Assembly: GCF_004684345.1 (NCBI RefSeq)
Contig: NZ_CP038469.1
Span: 4,526,001 to 4,590,000, forward strand
DNA: 64,000 nt
Direction of reading: 5' to 3'
Origin: Citrobacter tructae
GTDB taxonomy: Bacteria; Pseudomonadota; Gammaproteobacteria; Enterobacterales; Enterobacteriaceae
Shown here: positions 53,270-61,987 of the stretch, piece after piece
Layout: each line of letters opens with the position of its first letter
How positions within the stretch are numbered: position 1 is the stretch's first letter
The notes under the pieces: model-generated
What the model saw: the letters and a program-made list of their open reading frames with translations, nothing else
The model's database searches: none
What the model was told of the DNA's origin: nothing
Program-made: the position numbers and the translations under genes

Positions 53270-53971
53270 ATGAAAATAGCCGACATTCAAGCACGCCTTA
53301 ATAAAATTGGAATTGATGCTGGGCCGGTTGACGGATTCTATGGAAAAAAAACCATCAAGGCTGTTAAAGTTTTTCAGAAGAATAATAATTTGCACATAGA
53401 TGGTATTCCCGGGCCAAAAACTTTATCAAAAATGTTTCCCGAAAATAGCGGTGTTCAACCAGAAAATGTTGTCCCAGTGGATCTTGTCTGGTTAATTGAA
53501 GCAATCCGCTTATTTGGTGTAACAGAAACGCCAGGGGTTGGTTCTAATGTTAAAATACTAGAATGGGCTGAAGACCTAAATCTTCCTTATAGTGGTGATG
53601 AAGTTCCATGGTGTGGTTTATTCATTGCTCATTGCATTAATACCACTTTACCAGATGAACCATTACCATCGAATCCACTGAAAGCAAGAAACTGGCTAAA
53701 TTTTGGCGTCAAGACACAACCTACGCTAGGCGCTATCATGGTTTTTTCACGTGAAGGTGCTGGCGGAAACAAGGGGCATGTAGGTATATATATGGGAGAG
53801 AATACTGAGAGTTATCGTATCATTGGGGGGAACCAAAGCGATAAGGTGTGTTTTGCTAACATTTCTAAAATACGTTTACTTGGCAGCTTTTGGCCGTCTG
53901 TATTAGCATTACCTCAACACTCTATCAAACCAACAGTAGTTGGTGGGACGCTGTCATGGAATGAATTGTAG
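53270..53971 (+). CDS. PG-binding domain fused to a TIGR02594-type NlpC/P60-like hydrolase
   Basis: 233 residues from ATG 53270 with AGAGGGG before it; no signal peptide. Residues 1-57 are a PG_binding_1 module (IQARLNKIGIDAGPVDGFYGKKTIKAVKVFQ). Residues about 70-220 match the TIGR02594 group, cysteine peptidase relatives of NlpC/P60 and CHAP enzymes: the nucleophile Cys is in PWCGLFIAHC and the His in NKGHVGIYMG. Such proteins cleave cell-wall peptides and occur in phage lysis modules and as secreted antibacterial toxins. A lipoprotein gene follows after 190 bases. AT-rich, probably acquired. Confidence 0.8.
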   Translation: MKIADIQARLNKIGIDAGPVDGFYGKKTIKAVKVFQKNNNLHIDGIPGPKTLSKMFPENSGVQPENVVPVDLVWLIEAIRLFGVTETPGVGSNVKILEWAEDLNLPYSGDEVPWCGLFIAHCINTTLPDEPLPSNPLKARNWLNFGVKTQPTLGAIMVFSREGAGGNKGHVGIYMGENTESYRIIGGNQSDKVCFANISKIRLLGSFWPSVLALPQHSIKPTVVGGTLSWNEL

Positions 53972-54161
53972 AATATAAGTTTTATTTTTTATTAAAAGCT
54001 CATTATAGTTCGTTCGAGTGTTTTAGTGTTGAATTGTAATATGTGATTAAAATTTATCTGATGCCCTATATATAATATTTTTGTTATTGATTCGGAATTG
54101 TGAAATAAAGTGGCAATTGGATATAATCTACTTAGGCACATCGTTTTATAAAGGTGATATC

Positions 54162-55109
54162 ATGATGTCCATTTATAGATTTACAGGTGCTATTTTTGCA
54201 GTGTTTTTTATCTCATCATGCAATATGAAAGCAAAAGCAACCGAAAATGATAATACTTCTTTAAAGGATGAATACAGTCTCATGAACGCTGGGGGGGAGG
54301 CTGTTACTTGGGTCACAGATATACCAATTGAGCCTAAAAGACTGGTGGGAAGAGTTGTTATTTTAAAAAACATCGGAAAACCAGAACCGCTCACTATATC
54401 CGCAAAATTACCTGTAGAAGAAAAAAATGATTCAGTAATAACCAGAAGCATAATTAAAAAGGTGGGAGCGACTGGTAGTGTCGGACTTGGTAATATATTC
54501 TCGATAGCTGCATCAGCTGAAACAGCAGTAGAATTCCAAGTTGTTCAAGGTTCACGCTGGGTTACCGATACAAGCAGTGATGAATATTATCAGGGGTTAA
54601 AAAATTTCCTGGAGAGGGCTGGAGATATCAAGCAGTACGATGAGGTATACATGGTACAGGGGGTCATACAAAGAAAAATATGGTTAAAAAAATATAATAA
54701 GGCTGATGCTAAAGCAGAATTAACATATTTTGTTAAAATTAATGGAACTCTTTACGGGACTAATAGTGATTATGAGGAAGTTAGCCAGTATGGAATTCTT
54801 TATATTCCATTGGTTTTAAAAAAATCAGGTATAGATGTTACTAGGTTGAATTTATCTACGGAAAATAAGATTTTGGCAAAGGAGAAAGTAAGTGATTTTA
54901 ATGCGGAAGTGAATGACATTAAGTTGCCGAGCGCTACGCTAGTGAATTTACCATCAACTGTTTATGATTTGGATAAAAACTCCTCATTTATCATTTCAGG
55001 CAATGATACCATCAAAAATTTGAATGGGGATGTGAAGGGGTTGAGTAATGAAATGCTGAACTCTAAAATTAAAGAATTTAATGATAACAATATAAAGATT
55101 TATCATTAA
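54162..55109 (+). CDS. AT-rich lipoprotein of unknown function
   Basis: 315 residues from ATG 54162 with AAGGTGAT upstream. The signal peptide ends in a lipobox (FISSC, Cys17), so the mature protein is lipid-anchored. Inside: a predominantly beta N-terminal half (VTWVTDIPIEPKRLVGRVVILKN) with a glycine-rich hydrophobic patch (VGATGSVGLGNIFSIAASAE), then Lys/Asn-rich helical sequence to the end. I do not recognise a family. It follows the cell-wall hydrolase gene on the same strand and could be its immunity or an unrelated cargo gene. Confidence 0.65.
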   Translation: MMSIYRFTGAIFAVFFISSCNMKAKATENDNTSLKDEYSLMNAGGEAVTWVTDIPIEPKRLVGRVVILKNIGKPEPLTISAKLPVEEKNDSVITRSIIKKVGATGSVGLGNIFSIAASAETAVEFQVVQGSRWVTDTSSDEYYQGLKNFLERAGDIKQYDEVYMVQGVIQRKIWLKKYNKADAKAELTYFVKINGTLYGTNSDYEEVSQYGILYIPLVLKKSGIDVTRLNLSTENKILAKEKVSDFNAEVNDIKLPSATLVNLPSTVYDLDKNSSFIISGNDTIKNLNGDVKGLSNEMLNSKIKEFNDNNIKIYH

Positions 55110-55533
55110 TAATACCCGGGTAGAAAAATATGACTGTAAATATCTAATGCTGTATATATTACCTATCGATGAATCATCTGACGCGCAAGATGTTGCTACT
55201 AAACTTAATATCAATCAAAGTGTTTTTGGCAGCCTTAAGTTTATTACTAAGCGGAGTCATGACAAACATAATAGGAATGTAAGAGGCACGTAGCATAGAA
55301 TACTATTGATTACCTTTTACTTCGATTTTGATTGAAGACCGGAGGGTGATTAGTAACGTAACGGGCGATGTTGAGCCACAGAATTCAAAAAAATTACTTA
55401 CAGACAATCTTAAGAAACATTTGTGTTTTTTGTAAAAATGCTAATTGAGTAGTGAACCCAATGCTTACGTATACGCAGCGATGGTGTTTTGCATCTCCGG
55501 TGAGGCTTTAATGGATAATTATCCAGAAATGCT

Positions 55534-55569
55534 GCCCGCAAAGGCTCGCTAAAGCGAGCCTTTGCGGGC
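55534..55569. terminator. Perfect 16-bp hairpin
   Basis: GCCCGCAAAGGCTCGC - TAAA - GCGAGCCTTTGCGGGC. Very stable; read-through terminator or a structured end of an integrated element. Its right arm is repeated 420 bases further on. Confidence 0.75.
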
Positions 55570-55573
55570 GTAG
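55551..55573 (+). repeat. Direct repeat, left copy
   Basis: Core GCGAGCCTTTGCGGGCGTAG. The copy at 55971-55993 reads GCGAGCTTTTGCGGGCGTAG in the same core. Over 23 bases the two differ at three positions. They flank the ccdA relic. Confidence 0.6.
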
Positions 55574-55721
55574 ATTTTAGATTTGTCTCAGGGTTAAAAC
55601 CAAACCACGGCTATCTCAGCCGTACCTAAAATACTTAAACGAATAGAATTGGGAATGCAGAATGATACGATGCACCACAAGGAATGTTGCAGTTATGCCG
55701 GACGCAACTCCCGCTGATCCA

Positions 55722-55838
55722 GAAACGAAAAAGTAGGCCAGTTCTCTCACGCATGAAGAAAATCAGGAAGGGCTGGAGGCGCTAAACTGCTTCCACGATG
55801 AGTACGGACATTTTAGTGATGACTACAGGACATTTTAA
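55722..55838 (+). pseudogene. ccdA antitoxin relic (C-terminal part, in-frame stop)
   Basis: A frame reading ETKK-stop-ASSLTHEENQEGLEAL, then ...DEYGHFSDDYRTF and TAA at 55836-55838. This parallels the C-terminus of the chromosomal CcdA_O157 antitoxin (ELKK...REENAEAIAALN...FSDEYRSF). An in-frame TAG lies at 55734-55736; upstream sequence is not recognisable and no ccdB follows. The functional toxin-binding end is kept as sequence, but no translatable full antitoxin remains. Confidence 0.7.
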
Positions 55839-55970
55839 GCACAGCTCTTCAGGATTAACCGTAACGCTGAGGTTGTAGTTTATACGCGTTCTTTTAAGTG
55901 TTGACGAAACGAATTGACAGCCACAATGGCGCACTTCCCTCCCTTACCCTTAAAGGCCTTTAAAGGCCCT

Positions 55971-55993
55971 TTAGCGAGCTTTTGCGGGCGTAG
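55971..55993 (+). repeat. Direct repeat, right copy, at the end of the SgrR-family gene
   Basis: Matches the left copy in 20 of 23 positions and abuts the stop codon of the minus-strand SgrR-family gene (55996). A tandem GGCCTTTAAAGGCC palindrome lies just before it. Confidence 0.6.
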
Positions 55994-55995
55994 CA

Positions 55996-57675
55996 TTATT
56001 CGAGCCAAAGTTGGCTGAAATCCGGCCATCCCAGCGTATTTAAATCCCGCCAGGTAAATGACTTCTCGGTCGCAAATTCCATCCAGTGATGCAGCAAAGG
56101 AATGACATATCGCTGGTGGGTCATCTCATGGAAAAAGGCGGCAATGGTGGCGAATGCATGCTCATCGTCGCTGTTCAGAATCGTCGGCAGCAGGGTGTTC
56201 AGGTTTTGTCGCTGGGCTTCAGGCAAGCGCGTAAACAGCGCGGTGGAAGCCAGCCATTCCAGAAACGCCGGAACCGAAAGGGTATCAAGCATAAAGTTAC
56301 TGAGCCAGATATCCGCAGGAGGGCGCGGCTGGCTGTTAAAGCTATCAAACGCGTCGATCCGTATTTCGGCGCGAATATGCCAGCGCTCAAGTAGGCGGTG
56401 AATCGCCCCGGCAAGCTCCACCAGTTCCGGCTGCTGAAAGGTGCTGATGATAACCGGCTGACGCAGGTTAAACGGCGCGGTGATCCCGCCGAAATCCACC
56501 GGGCGGTGGTTCCACTGCGGCAGCATGCCCTGAGCCACGGAGAGGATGCGCGCGTATTCGTCGGGAAGCTGCGTCTGGCTGAGGAGTTCGACAGGTTGCA
56601 GCAGGTAATTGATAAATCGTCTTCCGGCCTCATCTGCAAAGGCCCCATCACCGTCGAGCAGCACAAAGCAGCAGCCCTGCTCCAGACTACGCTCGTTGAG
56701 CGGGCGGTCATCCTGTGCCTCCTCGCCCCGTAGCAGGGGAATAAAGCTCATGCTGATATGCTGCGGTGCCCAGGTGAAAATGGTGATCTCCTCCAGTCCG
56801 GGCCGCGCCTGGTGCCAGTGTTGATTGCGCCGCAGAACCATAAAGTTGTCGCTGTGCTCCTGAAGATGGAAAGCGCCGGTACAGCGGATGTGTCCGTGCT
56901 GGTAATCAAACAGCATTGTCGGCTGGGTGGCGAGCAGGCAGTCGAGCCGCCTGACAGGATGATGCGTTTCAATCGCCAGATGCCATGGCGCGCTAGCGGT
57001 AATGGTTTTTATTGAGCTGAAAAGCGGGGCGAACTGCGGGCTCTGGCTGGCGGCGAGCAGGCAGTGCTGAACGGCGCAGGCATCCAGTTCGCTGCCATCG
57101 GCAAAGCGGGTGGTGGATTTCAGCCAGAACTCCCAGCGGGTAAAGTCCTCGTTGTGGGTCCAGTAGTGGGCGATATCAGGGACGATCTTGCCCTGAACGG
57201 CGTCATAGCGCGTCAGTCCGCTCAGGCACTGGCGCAGGAGGTGGCGTTCGGTCCGTCGCAGGGGGACGAGCGGGTTAAGCGGATCCAGATTGCGATAGTA
57301 GGGGATGCGTACCCGCGTTTCGCTGCTTTTATCCTGTACCCCAAAGCGCCACAGGTTCAGGCGATCCAGCAGATACTTGTCGTTGCCGATAAACCGCAGC
57401 ACGTTGCCGTAATCCTGCTTCTCCAGCAGCTTATTGACATTCTGGCTGAACAGCTTTTCCGGCGAGGTTAACAGGTGGAGCCGTGAGCGCTTGCCGCGTC
57501 CGCGCTGCGGCTGCCAGTCGAGCCATTTTTCCTGATGCATCTTTTTCAGCGCAATACGGCAATTACGCACCGAACAGCCGAAGATGGCGGCGATCTCCTG
57601 CATCTGTAATTCGTGCGTCTGACCTGCGCCGTAGCGGGCGTGCAGCCTGCGAAAATGCGCCTCGAAGATATTCAT
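55996..57675 (-). CDS. SgrR-family transcriptional regulator
   Basis: 559 residues (E. coli SgrR 551). Residues 1-110 are the SgrR-type winged helix (MQEIAAIFGCSVRNCRIALKKM); about 160-470 is an SBP_bac_5 ligand-binding domain like that of oligopeptide/nickel binding proteins. SgrR in E. coli senses sugar-phosphate stress and activates the SgrS small RNA. This paralogue is divergent from a PTS operon, so it probably senses that operon's sugar or sugar phosphate and controls it. The 222-base gap between them holds the promoters. Confidence 0.88.
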   Translation of the reverse strand: MNIFEAHFRRLHARYGAGQTHELQMQEIAAIFGCSVRNCRIALKKMHQEKWLDWQPQRGRGKRSRLHLLTSPEKLFSQNVNKLLEKQDYGNVLRFIGNDKYLLDRLNLWRFGVQDKSSETRVRIPYYRNLDPLNPLVPLRRTERHLLRQCLSGLTRYDAVQGKIVPDIAHYWTHNEDFTRWEFWLKSTTRFADGSELDACAVQHCLLAASQSPQFAPLFSSIKTITASAPWHLAIETHHPVRRLDCLLATQPTMLFDYQHGHIRCTGAFHLQEHSDNFMVLRRNQHWHQARPGLEEITIFTWAPQHISMSFIPLLRGEEAQDDRPLNERSLEQGCCFVLLDGDGAFADEAGRRFINYLLQPVELLSQTQLPDEYARILSVAQGMLPQWNHRPVDFGGITAPFNLRQPVIISTFQQPELVELAGAIHRLLERWHIRAEIRIDAFDSFNSQPRPPADIWLSNFMLDTLSVPAFLEWLASTALFTRLPEAQRQNLNTLLPTILNSDDEHAFATIAAFFHEMTHQRYVIPLLHHWMEFATEKSFTWRDLNTLGWPDFSQLWLE

Positions 57676-57897
57676 GTGATGCCCTCCCGCCGAACGCGAT
57701 TTCCTCTTTTATCCCTTTCTGACGGTTTCTGGCGTGATTGTCCTCATAAATTTTCCGGTTTTAAGCGAAAACCGGAAATAACTTTCGTCTTTGATTGCTG
57801 TTTTTTTAATCATCTCGGGTTCGGATACTGAAGGTGTTCGGAGCAGAACCTGCTGTTGTGCGAATCCCTGTCATAAAGACGCGCTCAGGAGATCGAG

Positions 57898-59424
57898 ATG
57901 AAAAGATTCAACCTTCTGCAAATGTTACAAAGCATCGGGCGATCGCTCATGATCCCCATTGCCATGCTGCCTGCCGCCGGTATTTTGCTGGCTTTTGGTG
58001 TTAGCTTTCAGGATCCCAATATTGTCGCCAGCCTGCCGTTTCTCGGCACTGACTGGCTGGTTCACGTGCTGAAGCTGATGGCGGAAGCGGGCAGTGCGAT
58101 TTTCGCCAACCTGCCGCTGCTGTTTGCGGTCGGCGTGGCGGTGGGACTTAGTGACGATCAGGGCATTGCCGGGCTGTCGGCGATCGCCGGGTTTTTGATT
58201 ATGAACGTCACCATCGGCCAGTTTCTGGGGATCACGCCCGAATCGGTGGCGCAGGTGCGTGACTACACGATGGTGCTGGGCATCCCTTCGCTGCAGACCG
58301 GCGTGTTTGGCGGCATCATTATCGGGATTATTGCCGCCTGGCTGTATAAACGCTATTACCGCATCCAGCTTCCTTCATGGCTGGAGTTCTTCTCCGGCAA
58401 GCGATTTGTGCCGATAGTGACCTCCTTCGCCGCGCTGTTTGTCGGGCTGGTGATGGCGGTGGTCTGGCCGCCGGTTCAGCATCTGATTAATGGCCTGTCG
58501 AATACCATGACGGTGCAGGGGCCGGGCGTGTCCGCCTTCCTGTTCGGTTTTGTCGAGCGGCTGCTGATCCCGTTTGGCCTTAACCATGTCTGGTGGCCGA
58601 CGTTCTGGCTGCAGTTTGGCGAGTACGTGAACAAAGCCGGGCAGGTGGTGCATGGCGACCAACTCATCTTCTTTGCCCAGCTGAAAGACCAGGTGCCGAT
58701 TACCGCCGGAACCTTTATGGCCGGGCTGACGCCGATCAAGATGTTCTGCATTCCGGCGATTGCGCTGGCGATCTACCGCTGCGCCAGCCCGGAAAACAGA
58801 GCGCGGGTGAAGGGCATTATGCTCTCTGGCGCGATCACCTCCATTGTTTGCGGCATCACCGAGCCGATTGAGTTCTCCTTCCTGTTTGTTGCGCCTGTGC
58901 TGTATGGCATTCACGCCGTCTTAGCGGGGCTGGTGTTCCTGCTGATGGAGTGGTTCCGCGTGCACATCGGGCTCTCTTTCTCCGGCGGGCTTATCGACTA
59001 TCTGTTCTTTGGCGTCCTGCCGCGAGCGCCTCACTGGTACATGGTGTTTCCGGTCGGGCTGGTGATGGGAGCGCTGTACTACGCCCTGTTTACCTTTGCC
59101 ATCCGCCGCTGGAATTTGCTGACGCCGGGGCGTGAAGTCGAAGAAAACGCTGTGGCGCAGGAAAACGAACAGGACGACCTGGTGAGCGGCATCATTCTGG
59201 CCTATGGCGGGCTGGGAAATATGACCAGCATCGAAGCCTGCATGTCGCGTCTGCGCATTGACGTGACGGATAAGACGCTGGTGGACAAAGCGCTGCTGAA
59301 ACAGCTTGGCGCGGCGGGCGTCGTCGAGGTCGGGAACAACATCCAGAGCGTCTTTGGTATGAAATCCGATCGGCTGAAAGAAGCGATCCGCGCAGCTAAC
59401 GCGTATACACAGGAGGCAAAATGA
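57898..59424 (+). CDS. PTS glucose-family EIICB component
   Basis: 508 residues. The EIIC domain (about 1-410) has about 10 hydrophobic helices and the family sequences IPIAMLPAAGILLAFG and ITEPIEFSFLFVAPVLYGIHA. A linker leads to EIIB (about 430-508) with the phospho-cysteine Cys448 (SIEACMSRLRIDV). No EIIA is encoded, so the glucose EIIA (Crr) probably supplies phosphate. It imports and phosphorylates a hexose-type sugar. GGAGATCGAG precedes the ATG. The next gene overlaps by four bases (ATGA). Confidence 0.92.
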   Translation: MKRFNLLQMLQSIGRSLMIPIAMLPAAGILLAFGVSFQDPNIVASLPFLGTDWLVHVLKLMAEAGSAIFANLPLLFAVGVAVGLSDDQGIAGLSAIAGFLIMNVTIGQFLGITPESVAQVRDYTMVLGIPSLQTGVFGGIIIGIIAAWLYKRYYRIQLPSWLEFFSGKRFVPIVTSFAALFVGLVMAVVWPPVQHLINGLSNTMTVQGPGVSAFLFGFVERLLIPFGLNHVWWPTFWLQFGEYVNKAGQVVHGDQLIFFAQLKDQVPITAGTFMAGLTPIKMFCIPAIALAIYRCASPENRARVKGIMLSGAITSIVCGITEPIEFSFLFVAPVLYGIHAVLAGLVFLLMEWFRVHIGLSFSGGLIDYLFFGVLPRAPHWYMVFPVGLVMGALYYALFTFAIRRWNLLTPGREVEENAVAQENEQDDLVSGIILAYGGLGNMTSIEACMSRLRIDVTDKTLVDKALLKQLGAAGVVEVGNNIQSVFGMKSDRLKEAIRAANAYTQEAK

Positions 59425-60263
59425 AACAGCTACACCACAGCGGCTTGCCGCTGTATCTCGATGACGACGGCGTGATGGCGCTGAAACCGCCGCTGAACTA
59501 TCTCGGCTTTGGCCGCAAAAGCGCCGGACAGATGGCGGTGGTATTACCGGAGTTCACTGAAGCACAGCGTGATGAACCGACTTACGATGTTTATCGCGGG
59601 CTCAGCTTTGCGGAGGATCACGAACGGCTTGCTGCTGACCAGTATCAGTATGACATCACCATCATCATGCCGGGAACGATTGGCCATGAGCGCAAGAAAA
59701 CCAGCGGTCATTATCACGGCTATAACGACACGCGGCGCAACACCCATCCGGAAGTGTATGAGGTGATTAAGGGTACGGCGGCATATATCCTGCAAAAGTC
59801 GCCGGATTTTGCCGTCCCGCCAAAAGATCTGCTGGTGGGCGATCTTATCGTGGCGGTGGTGAAGGAGGGGCAGAGCATTATCGTGCCGCCGAATTACGGC
59901 CACTGCTCAATCAATATCGGTGACGGGCCGCTGGTGTTCAGCAACCTGGCGTATAAACCCTGCGCGGTTCACTACGACACGGTGCAGTTTTACCACGGTA
60001 TGGCCTGCTACATCGTGGAAGAGAACGGGCAGCTCTGCGTGCGCAAGAATCACTACTACCCGCGTATTCCGCGCATCAAATTCGCCACCGTCAAAGAGAA
60101 CCCGCATCTTGGCATCACCTTCGATACGCCGCTTTACCAGCGCTACCGCGCCGCACCGGAACGTTTTCATTTTCTGGGGCATGTCGATAACTATGTCCGG
60201 GAAATCATGGGGATGCTCCAGTATGAGGATGATTTATTCCCGCTCTGTCAGGAGGACGCATGA
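59421..60263 (+). CDS. Cupin-type (archaeal-type) glucose-6-phosphate isomerase
   Basis: 280 residues. Resembles the cupin phosphoglucose isomerases first known from archaea, metal-dependent enzymes unrelated to the common Pgi. Seen: IMPGTIGHERKKTSGHYHG with the metal His97/His99, PEVYEVIKGTAAYIL (Glu), and IVPPNYGHCSINIG with a further His; then a C-terminal extension of about 100 residues. It would convert the aldose 6-phosphate made by the PTS into a ketose 6-phosphate. ATGA overlap with EIICB and a 1-4 base overlap with the next gene indicate translational coupling. Confidence 0.82.
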   Translation: MKQLHHSGLPLYLDDDGVMALKPPLNYLGFGRKSAGQMAVVLPEFTEAQRDEPTYDVYRGLSFAEDHERLAADQYQYDITIIMPGTIGHERKKTSGHYHGYNDTRRNTHPEVYEVIKGTAAYILQKSPDFAVPPKDLLVGDLIVAVVKEGQSIIVPPNYGHCSINIGDGPLVFSNLAYKPCAVHYDTVQFYHGMACYIVEENGQLCVRKNHYYPRIPRIKFATVKENPHLGITFDTPLYQRYRAAPERFHFLGHVDNYVREIMGMLQYEDDLFPLCQEDA

Positions 60264-60826
60264 TGGAAACGCAATCTGTTGCAGGCGTTGCCTGTAGCGA
60301 CCTGAATCAGGTGATGTCGCGGATTGATGGCGCTGCGCTGGCGTGTCTGGAGCAGGCCATTGCTGACGCGAACGCGATATTTGTTTTTGGCGCAGGCCGT
60401 TCGCTGTTGATGCTGAAAGCTTTTGCGATGCGCCTGATGCATATCGGCCTGAAGGTGCATGTTGTCGGCGATGTGGTGACGCCTGCGCTGCAAAAAGGCG
60501 ACCTGCTGCTGCTGGCCAGCGCATCGGGCGAAACGGCTTCGCTGGTGAATGTGGCAGCGAAAGCGAAGAAGCTGGGCGGCACCGTGGCCCTGCTGACCAT
60601 TTTCCCCGAGTCCACGTTGGGGAATCTGGCGGATGTGGTGATCAGGATCCCGGCCTATACCGACAAACTGCCGGATGGACCTGAGAATGTGAAAGGTATT
60701 CTGCCCGGCGGCAGCCTGTTTGAAGAGGCGGTCATGGTGCTGGGCGACGCCATGATTGTGAATCTGGCGCAGTCGACGGGATATCGCTTAACCAAAGGCT
60801 TTGCGCTGCACGCCAACCTCGAATAA
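60263..60826 (+). CDS. hxlB: 6-phospho-3-hexuloisomerase
   Basis: 187 residues from ATG 60263, seven bases past AGGAGG; ATG 60260 is an alternative. A single SIS domain (IFVFGAGRSLLMLKAFAMRLMHIG, LLASASGETASLV), the structure of the PHI enzymes that interconvert fructose 6-phosphate and D-arabino-3-hexulose 6-phosphate. In methylotrophs it works with HxlA in the ribulose monophosphate cycle. Here it stands between a phosphoglucose isomerase and HxlA, so the reverse direction, toward 3-hexulose 6-phosphate, is suggested. Confidence 0.88.
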   Translation: METQSVAGVACSDLNQVMSRIDGAALACLEQAIADANAIFVFGAGRSLLMLKAFAMRLMHIGLKVHVVGDVVTPALQKGDLLLLASASGETASLVNVAAKAKKLGGTVALLTIFPESTLGNLADVVIRIPAYTDKLPDGPENVKGILPGGSLFEEAVMVLGDAMIVNLAQSTGYRLTKGFALHANLE

Positions 60827-60850
60827 GTCATTCGACACAAGGAAACCAAC

Positions 60851-61486
60851 ATGAAATTACAGCTTGCCCTGGACGAGTTAACCCTGCCTGAAGCGCTGGT
60901 ATTTATTGATAAGGTGGTTGACGACGTTGATATTATTGAAGTGGGCACGCCTTTTCTAATTCGGGAAGGCGTGAACGCAATTAAAGCCATTAAAGAAAAA
61001 TATCCGCATAAGGAAGTACTGGCGGATGCGAAAATTATGGATGGGGGATATTTCGAGTCCCGGCTGTTATTTGATGCTGGCGCAGACTACGTTACGGTTC
61101 TGGGCGTGACGGATGTTTTAACGATCCAAGCGTGTATCCGGGCGGCAAAAGAGACGGGAAAACAAGTGGTGGTGGATATGATCTGCGTCGACGATCTGCC
61201 CGCGCGGGTCCGCCTGCTAGAAGAAGCGGGGGCGGATATGCTGGCGGTACACACCGGCACCGACCAGCAGGCGGCGGGACGCAAGCCGATTGATGATTTG
61301 ATAACGATGCTGAAGGCGCGCCGGAAAGCCCGGATTGCCGTCGCAGGCGGCATCAGCAGCCAGACGGTGAAGGACTATGCGCTGTTAGGTCCGGATGTGG
61401 TGATTGTGGGATCAGCGATCACGCATGCGGCGGATCCGGCTGTTGAGGCAAGGAAGATATCACAGGAGTTGTTGCAACATCATTGA
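60851..61486 (+). CDS. hxlA: 3-hexulose-6-phosphate synthase
   Basis: 211 residues of the orotidine-monophosphate-decarboxylase suprafamily. Catalyses the reversible aldol reaction between ribulose 5-phosphate and formaldehyde giving D-arabino-3-hexulose 6-phosphate. Seen: LQLALDELTLPEA, the catalytic D-x-K-x-x-D array Asp59-Lys61-Asp64 (LADAKIMDGG), IVVDM-like VVVDMICV and AVAGGISSQTV. It is much closer to Bacillus HxlA than to the keto-gulonate-phosphate decarboxylase UlaD, which shares the fold. Last gene of the operon. Confidence 0.9.
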   Translation: MKLQLALDELTLPEALVFIDKVVDDVDIIEVGTPFLIREGVNAIKAIKEKYPHKEVLADAKIMDGGYFESRLLFDAGADYVTVLGVTDVLTIQACIRAAKETGKQVVVDMICVDDLPARVRLLEEAGADMLAVHTGTDQQAAGRKPIDDLITMLKARRKARIAVAGGISSQTVKDYALLGPDVVIVGSAITHAADPAVEARKISQELLQHH

Positions 61487-61987
61487 GGTTAGACGAACAG
61501 AACGACATCTGGCGCGACTGTGTGCCAGATGTCGGAATAACCATAAGATTATGCCTTCAGTCTGAATCGTGGATTAACTCCCTTCGCGCTGGTGGCTCGA
61601 TTATTCATAGGGATTTGATAAATACTCCATATGGATTTTATCATTGTCAAAGCCCCTATCTACTATGACGAAATCATTGCGCAGCGTAGGGGGCTTGGCG
61701 GAACCCCAGGCCATCTGCTGCATGCTTTTACCAAGGAACATGTCAGAGAGACGGTCGCTTACACGGCAGTAGCATAAGTATCAAGAGGATACTGCCAATA
61801 TCCAAATTCCGGGATAGACATCTCGGTTTAGTTACTGCAATTCATGCTAGTGACTCGGTGGGAAAAGGAAGATCTCAAATGTCTGATGAGTGTTAGGAGC
61901 GGACATCTCTCCTAGGAAAATTACATCTTTGATATATAATGGCTTTTAAAATTAATTTTTAGACATTAATGAACCGTGACGATGTTA
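61487..61987. other. Post-operon gap with gene remnants
   Basis: About 500 bases. A stem GACATCTGGC - 10 bases - GCCAGATGTC (61504-61533) follows hxlA and may end the operon. A 48-codon frame (61631-61777, product beginning MDFIIVKAPIYYDEI and containing GLGGTPGHLLHAFTKEH) has no ribosome-binding site and looks like a fragment of a longer protein that I cannot identify. The rest is AT-rich without features. Confidence 0.5.

Larger units (their letters stand above)
55110..55995. other. Gene-poor remnant region before the SgrR-family gene
   Basis: 886 bases with fragments only: a short AT-rich run after the lipoprotein, a long hairpin at 55534-55569, a ccdA relic at 55722-55838, and a second copy of the hairpin's right arm at 55971-55993. 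The pattern suggests a decayed integration site. Confidence 0.6.

Noticed and set aside
60851..61486. Keto-gulonate-6-phosphate decarboxylase (UlaD/SgbH) as identity of the last PTS-operon gene
   Set aside because: Shares the fold, but residues around LQLALD, EVGTP and LADAKIMDGG and the adjacent hexuloisomerase fit 3-hexulose-6-phosphate synthase better, and there are no ula genes.
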